Source: Burkholderia territorii
Lineage (GTDB): Bacteria > Pseudomonadota > Gammaproteobacteria > Burkholderiales > Burkholderiaceae
DNA: 64,000 nucleotides
Assembly (NCBI RefSeq): GCF_902833055.1
Contig: NZ_CADFEJ010000013.1
Coordinates: forward strand, 62,001 to 126,000
Direction of reading: 5' to 3'
A model generated the notes under the pieces. It did no database searches and was not told the DNA's origin. It was given only the letters and a program-made list of their open reading frames with translations. Positions within the stretch are counted from its first letter, which is position 1. Every line of letters starts with the position of its first letter. The position numbers and the translations under genes are program-made. Shown piece after piece: positions 27,944-36,892 of this stretch.

Positions 27944-29716
27944 GTGTCCTTCACGCTGCATGGCATTCCCGTCTCACGTGGTATCGCGATCGGGCGAGCG
28001 TATCTGATCGCGCCGGCGGCGCTCGACGTCGCCCATTACCTCGTCGAGGCGAACCAGATCGACGCCGAGGTCGAGCGCTTCCGCACGGCGCGCGAGGTCG
28101 TGCATCACGAACTCGAGGCGCTGCGCGCCGACCTGACCGACGACACCCCGACCGAAGTGGGCGCGTTCATCGACGTCCACGCGATGATCCTGGGCGACGC
28201 GATGCTCGTGCAGGAAACCATCGACCTGATCCGCACGCGGCGCTACAACGTCGAATGGGCGCTGACCGAGCAGCTCGAGCTGCTCACGCGCCACTTCGAC
28301 GACATCGAGGACGAATACCTGCGCGAGCGCAAGGCCGACATCGAGCAGGTGGTCGAGCGCGTGCTGAAGGCGCTCGCCGGTGCGCCGTCGGCGTCGCAGG
28401 CGCTCGATCGCGCGGCCGCGCATGGCCAGAACGAGATGATCGTCGTCGCGCACGACATCGCGCCGGCCGACATGATGCAGTTCAAGTCGCAGTCGTTCCA
28501 GGCGTTCGTCACCGATCTCGGCGGCCGCACGTCGCACACGGCGATCGTTGCGCGCAGTCTCGGCATTCCGGCGGCGGTCGGCGTCCAGCATGCGAGCTCG
28601 CTGATCCGGCAGGACGACCTGATCATCGTCGACGGCGACCAGGGGATCGTGATCGTCGATCCCGCGCCGATCGTCCTGGAGGAATATTCGTACCGCCAGT
28701 CCGAGAAGCTGCTCGAGCAACGCAAGCTGCAGCGCCTGAAGTTCTCGCCGACGCAAACCCTGTGCGGCACGAAGATCGAGCTGTACGCGAACATCGAGCT
28801 GCCCGACGACGCGAAGGCGGCGGTCGAGGCCGGCGCGGTCGGCGTCGGGCTGTTCCGCTCCGAGTTCCTGTTCATGCATCAGAAGGAGATGCCGGAGGAG
28901 GAGGAGCAGTTCGCCGCGTACAAGCGCGCGGTCGAATGGATGAAGGGCATGCCGGTGACGATCCGCACGATCGACGTCGGCGCGGACAAGCCGCTCGAGG
29001 CGCTCGACGAAGGCTACGAGACGGCGCCGAACCCGGCGCTCGGCCTGCGCGCGATCCGCTGGAGCCTGTCCGAGCCGCAGATGTTCCTCACTCAGCTGCG
29101 CGCGATCCTGCGCGCGTCCGCGTTCGGCCAGGTGAAGATCCTGATTCCGATGCTCGCGCACGCGCAGGAGATCGACCAGACACTCGACCTGATCCGCGAG
29201 GCGAAGCGTCAGCTCGACGACGCGGGGCTCGCTTACGATCCGAACGTGCGCATCGGCGCGATGATCGAGATTCCGGCCGCGGCGATCGCATTGCCGCTGT
29301 TCCTGAAGCGCTTCGATTTCCTGTCGATCGGCACGAACGACCTGATCCAGTACACGCTCGCGATCGACCGCGCGGACAACGCGGTCGCGCACCTGTACGA
29401 CCCGCTGCATCCGGCGGTGCTGCACCTGATCGCCTATACGCTGCGCGAAGCGAAGCGGGCGGGGGTGTCGGTGTCGGTGTGCGGGGAGATGGCGGGCGAC
29501 CCGGCGCTCACGCGTCTGTTGCTCGGAATGGGCCTCACCGAGTTCTCGATGCATCCGAGCCAGCTGCTGGTCGTGAAGCAGGAGATCCTGCGTGCGCACC
29601 TGAAGGCGCTCGAGAAACCCACGGCCGACGTGCTGGCCGCATTCGAGCCGGAGGAAGTGCAGGCGGCGCTCAAGCGCCTGGCGGTCGCCGAGCCGCGCGC
29701 GGACGCAGCCGCCTAG
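27944..29716 (+). CDS. ptsI: PTS Enzyme I (phosphoenolpyruvate-protein phosphotransferase)
   Basis: This 590-residue enzyme takes phosphate from PEP and passes it to HPr. The N-terminal domain starts SFTLHGIPVSRGIAIGRAYL. The phosphohistidine loop is GGRTSHTAIVARSLGIPAAVG near residue 200, and the C-terminal PEP-binding TIM barrel shows GLFRSEFLFM, FDFLSIGTNDLIQYTLAIDR and VSVCGEMAGDP. The GTG at 27944 has AGAGGAGG six bases upstream and gives normal length; a longer upstream frame is not supported. Its partner genes are ptsH and the EIIA-Man gene. Confidence 0.95.
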   Translation: MSFTLHGIPVSRGIAIGRAYLIAPAALDVAHYLVEANQIDAEVERFRTAREVVHHELEALRADLTDDTPTEVGAFIDVHAMILGDAMLVQETIDLIRTRRYNVEWALTEQLELLTRHFDDIEDEYLRERKADIEQVVERVLKALAGAPSASQALDRAAAHGQNEMIVVAHDIAPADMMQFKSQSFQAFVTDLGGRTSHTAIVARSLGIPAAVGVQHASSLIRQDDLIIVDGDQGIVIVDPAPIVLEEYSYRQSEKLLEQRKLQRLKFSPTQTLCGTKIELYANIELPDDAKAAVEAGAVGVGLFRSEFLFMHQKEMPEEEEQFAAYKRAVEWMKGMPVTIRTIDVGADKPLEALDEGYETAPNPALGLRAIRWSLSEPQMFLTQLRAILRASAFGQVKILIPMLAHAQEIDQTLDLIREAKRQLDDAGLAYDPNVRIGAMIEIPAAAIALPLFLKRFDFLSIGTNDLIQYTLAIDRADNAVAHLYDPLHPAVLHLIAYTLREAKRAGVSVSVCGEMAGDPALTRLLLGMGLTEFSMHPSQLLVVKQEILRAHLKALEKPTADVLAAFEPEEVQAALKRLAVAEPRADAAA

Positions 29717-29798
29717 GCAGCACGGGCCGCGCCGTGGCAGTTTCGCGAAGGTTGCGAACCGTCACGCATGCGCGCCCGGCGCATGCATGCCGCGCGCG

Positions 29799-30551
29799 TC
29801 AGTGCCGGCCCTGGCACACGGGGCAGTCGGCCTGGCGCGCGATCTTCATCGTCGTCCATTCCATCCGCAGCGAATCGAGCATCATCAGGCGGCCGTTGAG
29901 CGTCGTGCCGATCGCGCCGATCACGCGCAGCGCCTCGGCGGCCTGCATCGCACCGATGATGCCGACCGTCGGCGCGAACACGCCCATCGTCGCGCACGCG
30001 ACTTCCTCGAACGGTTGATCCTCCGGAAACACGCATGCATAGCAGGGCGCGGCCGGGTCGCGGAAGTCGAACGTACTGATCTGGCCGTCGAAGCGCAGCG
30101 CGGCGCCCGACACGAGCGGCACGCCGTGCGCGACGCACGCGCGATTGATCGCATGGCGCGTCGCGAAGTTGTCGGTGCAGTCGAGCACGACGGTCGCACG
30201 CGGCACATGTTCGTCCAGCCACGCATCGTCCGCGCGCGCCGCGACGGCATGCACGGTCACTTCGGGGTTCAGCTGCGCGAGCGTGTCGCGCCCCGATTCG
30301 ACCTTGCTGCGGCCGACCGATGCGCTCACGTGGAGGATCTGCCGCTGCAGGTTCGTGAGGTCGACCGTGTCGGCGTCGACCAGCGTGATCGTGCCGACGC
30401 CCGATGCCGCGAGATACATCGCGGCAGGCGAGCCGAGCCCGCCGGCGCCGACGACGATCGCATGCGCGTCGAGAAAGCGCTGCTGCGCCTCGATGCCGAT
30501 TTCGTCGACGAGGATGTGGCGGGAGTAGCGGAGGAGTTGATCGTCGTTCAT
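29799..30551 (-). CDS. ThiF/MoeB/HesA-family adenylyltransferase
   Basis: This 250-residue E1-like enzyme adenylates the C-terminus of a sulfur-carrier protein such as MoaD or ThiS. The nucleotide-binding GAGGLGSPAAMYLAASGVGTITLVD is at about residues 37-61, DNFATRHAINRACV follows, and zinc-binding cysteines occur as CYAC near residue 170 and CPVC near the end. The ATG at 30551 was preferred over one at 30575 because it starts directly at the conserved DDQLLRYSRHILVDEIG. It is downstream of ctpA on the same strand but separated by a strong terminator. MoeB and ThiF cannot be told apart from sequence alone. Confidence 0.88.
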   Translation of the reverse strand: MNDDQLLRYSRHILVDEIGIEAQQRFLDAHAIVVGAGGLGSPAAMYLAASGVGTITLVDADTVDLTNLQRQILHVSASVGRSKVESGRDTLAQLNPEVTVHAVAARADDAWLDEHVPRATVVLDCTDNFATRHAINRACVAHGVPLVSGAALRFDGQISTFDFRDPAAPCYACVFPEDQPFEEVACATMGVFAPTVGIIGAMQAAEALRVIGAIGTTLNGRLMMLDSLRMEWTTMKIARQADCPVCQGRH

Positions 30552-30608
30552 GGGGAAGTCGTGAGCGGGGCGCAAGCGCGGGCGTATCGATCCATTCTAG
30601 GCGCACAT

Positions 30609-30646
30609 GAAAAACGGGCCATCGCGGTCTTCCCGCGATGGCCCGT
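30609..30646 (-). terminator. Rho-independent terminator of the ctpA-like gene
   Basis: On the minus strand a perfect 14-pair stem, ACGGGCCATCGCGG with its complement, closes a five-base loop and is followed by five T (30609-30613). It lies just past the protease stop at 30664. Confidence 0.9.
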
Positions 30647-30663
30647 CGGATGCCGGCCGGCGC

Positions 30664-32205
30664 TTACTGCGGCGCCGACGCGGCCTTCGGTGCGGCCGCC
30701 TTCGCGCCCGACGCCTTCGCGGCGGACGCGGCCTTCGCTGCCGGGCTCTTCGCCGTGCTCTCGGCGAGCAGCGACTTCGACTCCTGCACCGGCTTGCCTT
30801 CGAGCTTGTTGAGCGCCTGCTGCATCATGAAGTCGTCGGTGCTGCCGAACTCGATCGGCTTGCGATCGCGGTCCTTCTGGCGCTGCTCCGGCGTCTTCTT
30901 GTCGTTCTGCTCCTCGAGGACGCGCAGCTGATCCATCCGGCGCTGCTCGCGCTCTTCCTGTTCCTTCTTCTCGTTCGGATCCTGCGTGTTCGCGAGGTGG
31001 TTCGTGTAGTCGACTTCGCGCGTCACGAGCACGTCGTCCGGATCGCCGTCCGCGTACTGATCGACCGGCACGTCGGGCGTGATGCCCTTGTTCTGGATCG
31101 AACGGCCGCTCGGCGTGTAATAGTAGGCCGTCGTCAGGCGCAGCGCGGTGTCCGCCGTCATCGGACGGACCGTCTGCACCGAGCCCTTGCCGAACGTCGT
31201 CTTGCCCATGATCTGCGCGCGCTTCGAATCCTGCAGCGCGCCGGCGACGATCTCCGACGCGGACGCCGAATACGCGTTCGTCAGCACGACCATCGGCACG
31301 GTCTTGAAGATCGGCGGCAGGCTCTTCAGCGGATCGCCGTCGAAGGACGGCAGGCGGTAGTTGTCGTAGGTATCGCGGTAGACCTGCTTCGAATCCGGAA
31401 TCTGGCCGTTGGTCGACACGACGACGGAGTCGGGCGGCAGGAACGCGCCGGCGACGCCGACCGCGCTCTGCAGCAGGCCGCCGCCGTTGTTGCGCAGGTC
31501 GAGGATCAGGCCCTTCAGGTTCGGCTGCTGGCGTGCGATGTCCTGCAGCTTCGCGGCGAGATCGGGCGTCGTGCGCTCCTGGAAGCTCGTGATCCGGATG
31601 TAGGCGTAGCCCGGGTCGAGCAGCTTCATCTTCACGCTCTGGACCCGGATGATCGCGCGCGTGACCGTGACCGGGAACGTGCGGTCGTCGCTCTTGCGGA
31701 AGATCGTCAGCGTGACCTTGGTGCCCGGCTCGCCGCGCATCTGCTTGACGGCCTTGTCGAGCGTCATGCCGCGCACCGGCTTGTCGTTGATGCGGGTGAT
31801 CAGGTCGCCCGGACGAATGCCGGCGCGGAACGCGGGCGTGTCTTCGATCGGGGAGATCACCTTGACGAGGCCGTCTTCCTGCGAGATCTCGATGCCGAGA
31901 CCGGCGAAGCGACCCTTGGTCTGCTCCTGCAGTTCGTCATAGTCGGTCTTGTCGAGGAACGACGAATGCGGGTCGAGGCTCGATACCATGCCCTTAATCG
32001 CCGCCGTCAGCAGCTTCTTGTCGTCGACCGGCTCGACGTACTCGCGCTTGATCTGGCCGAACACCTCCGCGAACAGGCGGAGCTGGTCGAGGGGAAGCGG
32101 CGCCGTGGCGGTCTGCTCGGCCGATGCCGAAACCTGCAGCGTGGCGAATACGCCCGTGGCGAGGCCCGCGGCAATCAGGCCGATGTTCTTCAATTTCATT
32201 CGCAT
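30664..32205 (-). CDS. ctpA: S41-family carboxy-terminal processing protease
   Basis: This 513-residue periplasmic protease has a signal peptide (KLKNIGLIAAGLATGVFATLQVSASA). A PDZ domain follows around residues 100-185 (FAGLGIEISQEDGLVKVISPIEDTPAF, RPGDLITRIND). The S41 core has the catalytic Ser in SASASEI (residues 313-319) and the catalytic Lys in GKTTFGKGSVQT. The C-terminal tail, rich in Lys, Glu and Ala, is low-complexity. Such proteases trim or degrade envelope proteins, including peptidoglycan enzymes. The ATG at 32205 begins the only plausible signal peptide; a second at 32199 is equally possible. Confidence 0.92.
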   Translation of the reverse strand: MRMKLKNIGLIAAGLATGVFATLQVSASAEQTATAPLPLDQLRLFAEVFGQIKREYVEPVDDKKLLTAAIKGMVSSLDPHSSFLDKTDYDELQEQTKGRFAGLGIEISQEDGLVKVISPIEDTPAFRAGIRPGDLITRINDKPVRGMTLDKAVKQMRGEPGTKVTLTIFRKSDDRTFPVTVTRAIIRVQSVKMKLLDPGYAYIRITSFQERTTPDLAAKLQDIARQQPNLKGLILDLRNNGGGLLQSAVGVAGAFLPPDSVVVSTNGQIPDSKQVYRDTYDNYRLPSFDGDPLKSLPPIFKTVPMVVLTNAYSASASEIVAGALQDSKRAQIMGKTTFGKGSVQTVRPMTADTALRLTTAYYYTPSGRSIQNKGITPDVPVDQYADGDPDDVLVTREVDYTNHLANTQDPNEKKEQEEREQRRMDQLRVLEEQNDKKTPEQRQKDRDRKPIEFGSTDDFMMQQALNKLEGKPVQESKSLLAESTAKSPAAKAASAAKASGAKAAAPKAASAPQ

Positions 32206-32412
32206 AGAGAGTCTGGTGCGGTCGGGAAGCGCGTGGCGGTAGCGGGGATGTAGCGGACAAGTATAACTGTTCGTCCGATTGCTCAGTGGAACGGTGCGAA
32301 ATGGCCCCGGAGCCCTGGTTCCCGGCGGGCTGCCGCCGCGCGCGCAGCGGATTCGAAAGCCGATTCGACAGCACCGGAGCCGCGAAGGTTCGCGCCGCAC
32401 GGCGGCGGCGCG

Positions 32413-32448
32413 GGCCGGGCAGCGCCGCGCGCGGCGGCATGCCCGGCC
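32413..32448 (-). terminator. GC-rich hairpin downstream of gpmA
   Basis: GGCCGGGCA and TGCCCGGCC enclose the 14-base palindrome CGCCGCGCGCGGCG, ten bases past the gpmA stop on the minus strand. No T tract follows, so it may protect the 3' end or need Rho to terminate. Confidence 0.35.
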
Positions 32449-32457
32449 TCGCGGGGT

Positions 32458-33204
32458 TCAGCCCGCCTTGCCCTGCTTCGCGACGGCGGCCTGCGCCTTC
32501 GCAATCGCGTCCTGATCGCCCAGGTAGTAGTGCTGGATCGGCTTCAGGTTTTCGTCGAGTTCGTACACGAGCGGCACGCCGTTCGGGATGTTCAGGCCGA
32601 CGATGTCGCTGTCCGAGATGCCGTCGAGGTACTTGATCAGCGCGCGCAGCGAGTTGCCGTGAGCGGCGATCAGCACCTGCTTGCCCGCACGGATGGCCGG
32701 CGCGATCGATTCGTTCCACAGCGGCAGCACGCGCGCGACCGTGTCCTTCAGGCACTCGGTGAGCGGCAGTTGCTCGCGCGGCACCTTCGCGTAGCGCGGG
32801 TCGTTGAACGGCGCGCGTTCGTCGGTCGGCTCGAGCGCCGGCGGCGGCGTGTCGTAGCTGCGGCGCCACACGAGCACCTGGTCGTCGCCGAACTTGGCGG
32901 CCGTTTCCGCCTTGTTCAGGCCCGACAGCGCGCCGTAGTGGCGCTCGTTCAGACGCCACGAATGGACGACCGGCAGATACATCAGGTCCATCTTGTCCTG
33001 CACGTGCCACAGCGTGCGGATCGCGCGCTTGAGCACCGACGTGTACGCGATGTCGAACGTGTAGCCAGCCTCCTTGAGCAGTTCGCCGGCCTGGTAGGCC
33101 TCGTTGCGACCCTGTTCGGTCAGGTCGACGTCGACCCAGCCGGTGAAGCGGTTTTCCTTGTTCCACGTCGATTCGCCGTGGCGGATGAGAACGAGTTTGT
33201 ACAT
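32458..33204 (-). CDS. gpmA: 2,3-bisphosphoglycerate-dependent phosphoglycerate mutase
   Basis: This 248-residue glycolytic enzyme interconverts 3- and 2-phosphoglycerate. The phosphohistidine motif [10 protein letters not shown] places the nucleophile at H9, and [13 protein letters not shown] and [16 protein letters not shown] supply the remaining active-site residues. Length and sequence are typical of bacterial GpmA. It is divergent from the rhodanese gene, with 136 bases between them. Read as the housekeeping mutase of the genome. Confidence 0.95.
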   Translation of the reverse strand: MYKLVLIRHGESTWNKENRFTGWVDVDLTEQGRNEAYQAGELLKEAGYTFDIAYTSVLKRAIRTLWHVQDKMDLMYLPVVHSWRLNERHYGALSGLNKAETAAKFGDDQVLVWRRSYDTPPPALEPTDERAPFNDPRYAKVPREQLPLTECLKDTVARVLPLWNESIAPAIRAGKQVLIAAHGNSLRALIKYLDGISDSDIVGLNIPNGVPLVYELDENLKPIQHYYLGDQDAIAKAQAAVAKQGKAG

Positions 33205-33289
33205 GGATCTTGCGGTCGGTAGTGATAGGGAAGCGGGGCGCGTCGCGCGGCACCCGGTCCGGGTCCGCCATCGCGCAAGACGGTTATTT

Positions 33290-33295
33290 TATAAT
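33290..33295 (+). promoter_or_regulatory. -10 element of the rhodanese-grxC-secB promoter
   Basis: An exact TATAAT within TTATTTTATAATGG lies 45 bases before the GTG of the rhodanese gene. A clear -35 hexamer is not seen in the GC-rich sequence upstream. Confidence 0.45.
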
Positions 33296-33340
33296 GGCGG
33301 GATTGTCCTTTTCCGATTTCTCTTTTTCCGGCGGCTTTCC

Positions 33341-33763
33341 GTGACGTTCTTTACCAATTACACGAACCTGGCCCTTATCGCGATCCTGCTGGTTTCCGGC
33401 GGCCTGCTCGCATGGCCGGCGCTGCGCCGCGGCCGCGGCGGCCTGTCGGCCGCGGAGGCCACGCAGCTCATCAATCGCCGCAACGCGGTCGTGATCGACC
33501 TGCGCGCGCCGTCCGACTTCGCCGCCGGCCACCTGCCGTCCGCGCGCCAGGTCGCCGCCGGCGAGATCGGCGCGAAAATTGCGCAGGTCGCGAAGAACAA
33601 GAGCACGCCCGTGCTGCTCGTCTGCCAGAATGGCCAGCAGTCGCAGAAGGCGGCGCGCGAGGTCGAGGCGGCGGGCTATGCCGAGGTGCACGTGCTCGAG
33701 GGCGGCGTCGCCGCCTGGCAGCAGGCCGGGATGCCGGTCGTCAAACAAGGAGTGGCGAAGTGA
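33341..33763 (+). CDS. Membrane-anchored rhodanese-like protein
   Basis: This 140-residue protein has one N-terminal membrane helix (about residues 8-24, LALIAILLVSGGLLAWPAL) and then a single rhodanese domain. The active-site loop LLVCQNGQQSQKAA has the catalytic cysteine, suggesting sulfur transfer or thiol chemistry at the membrane. The GTG at 33341 gives this compact length; earlier starts would run through the promoter. Its stop overlaps the start of grxC by four bases, so the two are translationally coupled. Related to E. coli YibN, which is also linked to grxC and secB. Confidence 0.88.
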   Translation: MTFFTNYTNLALIAILLVSGGLLAWPALRRGRGGLSAAEATQLINRRNAVVIDLRAPSDFAAGHLPSARQVAAGEIGAKIAQVAKNKSTPVLLVCQNGQQSQKAAREVEAAGYAEVHVLEGGVAAWQQAGMPVVKQGVAK

Positions 33764-34020
33764 GCAAGGTTTTGATGTACAGCACGCAGGTGTGTCCGTA
33801 TTGCATTCAGGCCGAGCGCCTGCTGAAGCTGCGCGGCGTCGAGCAGATCGAAAAGGTGCTGATCGACCGCGATCCGGCTCGCCGTGAGGAAATGATGGCC
33901 CGCACGGGCCGTCGCACGGTGCCGCAGATCTACATCGGCGACACGCACGTCGGCGGTTACGACGATCTGTCGAAGCTCGACCACGAAGGCGGGCTCTTGC
34001 CGCTTCTGCAAGCGGCCTGA
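33760..34020 (+). CDS. grxC: Glutaredoxin 3
   Basis: This 86-residue glutaredoxin has the dithiol active site CPYC at residues 12-15. The glutathione-binding TVPQIYIGDTHVGGYDDL segment follows. It reduces disulfides and mixed disulfides in the cytoplasm using glutathione, made here by gshA-gshB. The GTG start overlaps the rhodanese stop (GTGA). The order rhodanese-grxC-secB-gpsA is the same as in enterobacteria. Confidence 0.94.
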   Translation: MSKVLMYSTQVCPYCIQAERLLKLRGVEQIEKVLIDRDPARREEMMARTGRRTVPQIYIGDTHVGGYDDLSKLDHEGGLLPLLQAA

Positions 34021-34076
34021 TTAGGGCAGAATGGCCGCCGGTCGCGCCGCGGCTCGAGCGCGCAGGATTCAACCGA

Positions 34077-34101
34077 GGCGGCCGGCGTGAAGCCGGCCGC
34101 C
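34077..34101 (+). other. Perfect GC hairpin in the secB leader
   Basis: GGCGGCCGGC, a five-base loop, then GCCGGCCGCC form a ten-pair stem that ends 25 bases before the secB start codon. No T tract follows, so it is not a simple terminator. It may adjust secB expression relative to grxC or stabilise the processed mRNA. Confidence 0.4.
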
Positions 34102-34126
34102 CCGTCACCACTTTTAGGGAAACACC

Positions 34127-34618
34127 ATGTCCGACGTCGAAAACCAACCGTTCTTCAACATCCAGCGCGTCTACCTGAAGGATATGTCGCTCGAGCAGCC
34201 GAATTCGCCGGCGATCTTCCTCGAGCAGGACATGCCGTCGGTTGAAGTCGAAGTCGACGTCAAGGCCGAACGCCTCGCGGAAAGCGTGTTCGAGGTCGTC
34301 GTGTCCGGTACCGTCACCGCGAAGGTGAAGGACAAGGTCGCGTTCCTGATCGAAGCGAAGCAGGCCGGCATTTTCGACATTCGCAACATTCCCGACGAAC
34401 AGCTCGATCCGCTCGTCGGCATCGCGTGCCCGACGATCCTGTTCCCGTACCTGCGTTCGAACATCGCCGACGCGATCACGCGCGCGGGCTTCCCGCCGAT
34501 CCACCTGGCGGAAATCAACTTCCAGGCGCTGTACGAGCAGCGTCTCGCGCAGCTCCAGCAGCAAGCCGGTGCGGCAGGCGCGGCGAATGGCGCGCCGAAC
34601 GGCACGACGCTGAACTGA
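34127..34618 (+). CDS. secB: Protein-export chaperone SecB
   Basis: This 163-residue tetrameric chaperone binds unfolded precursors and delivers them to SecA. The family core ([82 protein letters not shown]) is intact. A short Ala- and Gly-rich tail follows. A GGG-rich ribosome site precedes the ATG. Position after grxC and before gpsA matches the conserved order in gamma- and betaproteobacteria. Confidence 0.96.
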   Translation: MSDVENQPFFNIQRVYLKDMSLEQPNSPAIFLEQDMPSVEVEVDVKAERLAESVFEVVVSGTVTAKVKDKVAFLIEAKQAGIFDIRNIPDEQLDPLVGIACPTILFPYLRSNIADAITRAGFPPIHLAEINFQALYEQRLAQLQQQAGAAGAANGAPNGTTLN

Positions 34619-34644
34619 CGTTTCACTCCGGACCGGTGCTGGGT

Positions 34645-35643
34645 ATGAAAGTAGCCGTTCTCGGCGCCGGTGCCTGGGGCACCGCGCTCGCGGGCCATCT
34701 GGCCGCGCGGCACGATACGCTTCTCTGGGCGCGCGACGCCGCGCTGATCGCCGGGCTGCAGGCCCGGCATGAAAATTCCCGCTATCTGGACGGCATCGCG
34801 CTGCCCGATGCGCTGCGCTACGACGCCGATCTCGGCGCCGCGCTCGCGCACGGCGCCGCGCATGATGCGCTGTGCGTGATCGCCGCGCCGGTGGCCGGAT
34901 TGCGCACGCTGTTCGGCGCGATGCGCGACGCAGGCTGCGTTCCTGCGCACATCGTGTGGGTCTGCAAGGGCTTCGAGGCCGACACGCATCTGCTGCCGCA
35001 CCAGGTGATCGCGGCCGAGTTGCCGGAGCAGCACAGCAACGGCGTGCTGTCGGGGCCGAGCTTCGCCCGCGAGGTCGGGCTCGCGCTGCCCGTCGCGCTG
35101 ACGGTCGCAAGCACCTCCGCCGAATGCCGAGAGCGCACGCTCGCCGCGTTCCATCACGGCGCGATGCGGATCTATACGGGCGACGACGTGGTCGGTGTCG
35201 AGGTCGGCGGCGCGGTGAAGAACGTGCTGGCGATCGCGACAGGCATCTCCGACGGCCTCGGGCTCGGGCTGAACGCGCGCGCCGCGCTGGTCACGCGCGG
35301 CCTCGCCGAAATGTCGCGCCTCGGCGTCGCGCTCGGCGGCCGCGCGGAAACCTTCACGGGCCTCACGGGCCTCGGCGACCTGATCCTCACCGCGACGGGC
35401 GACCTGTCGCGCAATCGCACGGTCGGGCTGCAACTGGCGGCCGGCCGCTCGCTGAACGACATCCTCGGCGCGCTCGGCCATGTGGCCGAGGGCGTGCGCT
35501 GCGCGCAGGCCGTGCTCGCGCTTGCGCGCAAGCAGGGTATCGAAATGCCGATCACCGAGGCCGTATGCGGCGTGCTGTTCGACGGCGTCGCCCCGCGCGA
35601 TGCGGTCAGCGGCCTGCTGCGGCGCGACGCGCGCGCCGAATAA
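34645..35643 (+). CDS. gpsA: NAD(P)H-dependent glycerol-3-phosphate dehydrogenase
   Basis: This 332-residue enzyme reduces dihydroxyacetone phosphate to sn-glycerol-3-phosphate for phospholipid synthesis. The Rossmann motif [14 protein letters not shown] begins at residue 3. [12 protein letters not shown] and the catalytic lysine of [23 protein letters not shown] are both present. It begins 26 bases after secB and is the expected member of the secB-gpsA cluster. Length is normal. Confidence 0.95.
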   Translation: MKVAVLGAGAWGTALAGHLAARHDTLLWARDAALIAGLQARHENSRYLDGIALPDALRYDADLGAALAHGAAHDALCVIAAPVAGLRTLFGAMRDAGCVPAHIVWVCKGFEADTHLLPHQVIAAELPEQHSNGVLSGPSFAREVGLALPVALTVASTSAECRERTLAAFHHGAMRIYTGDDVVGVEVGGAVKNVLAIATGISDGLGLGLNARAALVTRGLAEMSRLGVALGGRAETFTGLTGLGDLILTATGDLSRNRTVGLQLAAGRSLNDILGALGHVAEGVRCAQAVLALARKQGIEMPITEAVCGVLFDGVAPRDAVSGLLRRDARAE

Positions 35644-35753
35644 GCCAGCACCGACGAATTCCACCGATTCTCGCGGCCGGACGCGCTCGCGCAACGCGGC
35701 CGGCGCCAAAGCGCGCTACGCTTGAACAGTCTCCGGCGTATCGGGAGGGTGTC

Positions 35754-36278
35754 ATGCTGCAGATCGGTTCCACCACGTTCGACGCGCAACTCGTCGACAT
35801 CACGACGCTCGACGTCGACGCGATCGTCAACGCCGCGAACGGTTCGCTGCTCGGCGGAGGCGGGGTCGACGGCGCGATCCATCGCGCGGCCGGCCCGGGC
35901 CTCTTGGCCGAGTGCCGCACGCTCGGCGGCTGCGAGACCGGCGACGCGAAGCTCACGCGCGGCCACCGGCTGCCGGCGAAGTACGTGATTCATGCGGTCG
36001 GCCCGGTATGGCACGGCGGCGGTCGCGGCGAACCCGAGTTGCTCGCGGCATGCTACCGGCGCGCGATCGAGCTGGCCGAGGAGGTTGCGGCGACGTCGAT
36101 CGCATTCCCGGCAATCAGTTGCGGCGTGTATCGCTATCCGCCCGAGGAGGCCGTCGACATCGCCGTCGGCACGGTGGCCGAAATGCTGCCGCAGGCGCCG
36201 AATCTCGCACGCGTGGTATTCGCGTGCTTTTCATCCGACATCTACGACCTGTATCGCGCGCGGCTCGCGCGCAACTAG
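35754..36278 (+). CDS. Macrodomain protein, O-acetyl-ADP-ribose deacetylase type
   Basis: This 174-residue single macrodomain binds ADP-ribose derivatives and probably hydrolyses O-acetyl-ADP-ribose or mono-ADP-ribosylation. It shows the MacroD/YmdB signature [27 protein letters not shown] near residues 24-50 and [18 protein letters not shown] later, with the catalytic Asn and Asp in the first stretch. GGGAGG lies upstream of the ATG at 35754. It follows gpsA by 110 bases and may have its own promoter. No ADP-ribosyltransferase gene is nearby. Confidence 0.9.
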   Translation: MLQIGSTTFDAQLVDITTLDVDAIVNAANGSLLGGGGVDGAIHRAAGPGLLAECRTLGGCETGDAKLTRGHRLPAKYVIHAVGPVWHGGGRGEPELLAACYRRAIELAEEVAATSIAFPAISCGVYRYPPEEAVDIAVGTVAEMLPQAPNLARVVFACFSSDIYDLYRARLARN

Positions 36279-36315
36279 CGCTGCGCGGCCGTGCGGTGCG
36301 GTGCGGCCGCGGGCG

Positions 36316-36786
36316 TCAGGCGCCGCCTTCGAAGCCGGCCTGGCGCCACGCCTCGAACACGACCACGGCCACGGTGTTCGACAGATTCAGGCTGCGGTTG
36401 CCCGGCCGCATCGGCAGGCGCACGCGCTGTTCGTTCGGGAAGCGCTCGAGCAAGTCGGCCGGCAGGCCGCGCGTCTCGGAGCCGAACACGAACCAGTCGC
36501 CGGGCACGAATGCATGGTCGTGGAAGCGGCCCGAGCCGCGGGTCGTGAACGCGAACATTCGCGCGGGATCCGGTGCTTCGCTGGCGACGAATGCATCCCA
36601 GTCGGCGTGCACGCGCATTTCGGCGTACTCGTGATAATCGAGGCCCGCGCGGCGCATCTTCGCGTCGTCGAGCGGAAAGCCGAGCGGCTCGATCAGATGC
36701 AGGCGCGCGCCGGTGTTGGCGCACAGGCGGATCACGTTGCCGGTGTTCGGCGGAATTTCGGGAGCGACGAGGACGACGTTGAACAT
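36316..36786 (-). CDS. trmL: tRNA (cytidine(34)-2'-O)-methyltransferase
   Basis: This 156-residue SPOUT methyltransferase modifies the wobble base of leucine tRNAs. MFNVVLVAPEIPPNTGNVIRLCANTG opens the protein, and the SAM-binding knot FGSETRGLP and RSLNLSNTVAVVVFEA are diagnostic. The ATG at 36786 starts exactly at the conserved N-terminus; an upstream ATG at 36828 would run through a hairpin. It lies downstream of the comF-like gene on the same strand with 106 bases between. Confidence 0.93.
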   Translation of the reverse strand: MFNVVLVAPEIPPNTGNVIRLCANTGARLHLIEPLGFPLDDAKMRRAGLDYHEYAEMRVHADWDAFVASEAPDPARMFAFTTRGSGRFHDHAFVPGDWFVFGSETRGLPADLLERFPNEQRVRLPMRPGNRSLNLSNTVAVVVFEAWRQAGFEGGA

Positions 36787-36801
36787 GGTTGAGTCTGGCT
36801 G

Positions 36802-36844
36802 GGCCGGCCGGGGCGGAGCAGTGTGCATTCCGTCCCGGCCGGCC
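36802..36844 (-). other. Long hairpin between the comF-like gene and trmL
   Basis: GGCCGGCCGGGGCGGA (36802-36817) pairs with 36829-36844 over 16 positions with one mismatch on either strand, around an 11-base loop. It sits 48 bases past the stop of the comF-like gene and 15 bases before the trmL start codon. No T run follows, so it may protect the 3' end or control trmL translation. Confidence 0.45.
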
Positions 36845-36892
36845 GGTTCGTGACGGCCGGCGCCGCTTGCGGGCGGCGGCCTCTCTAACTAA

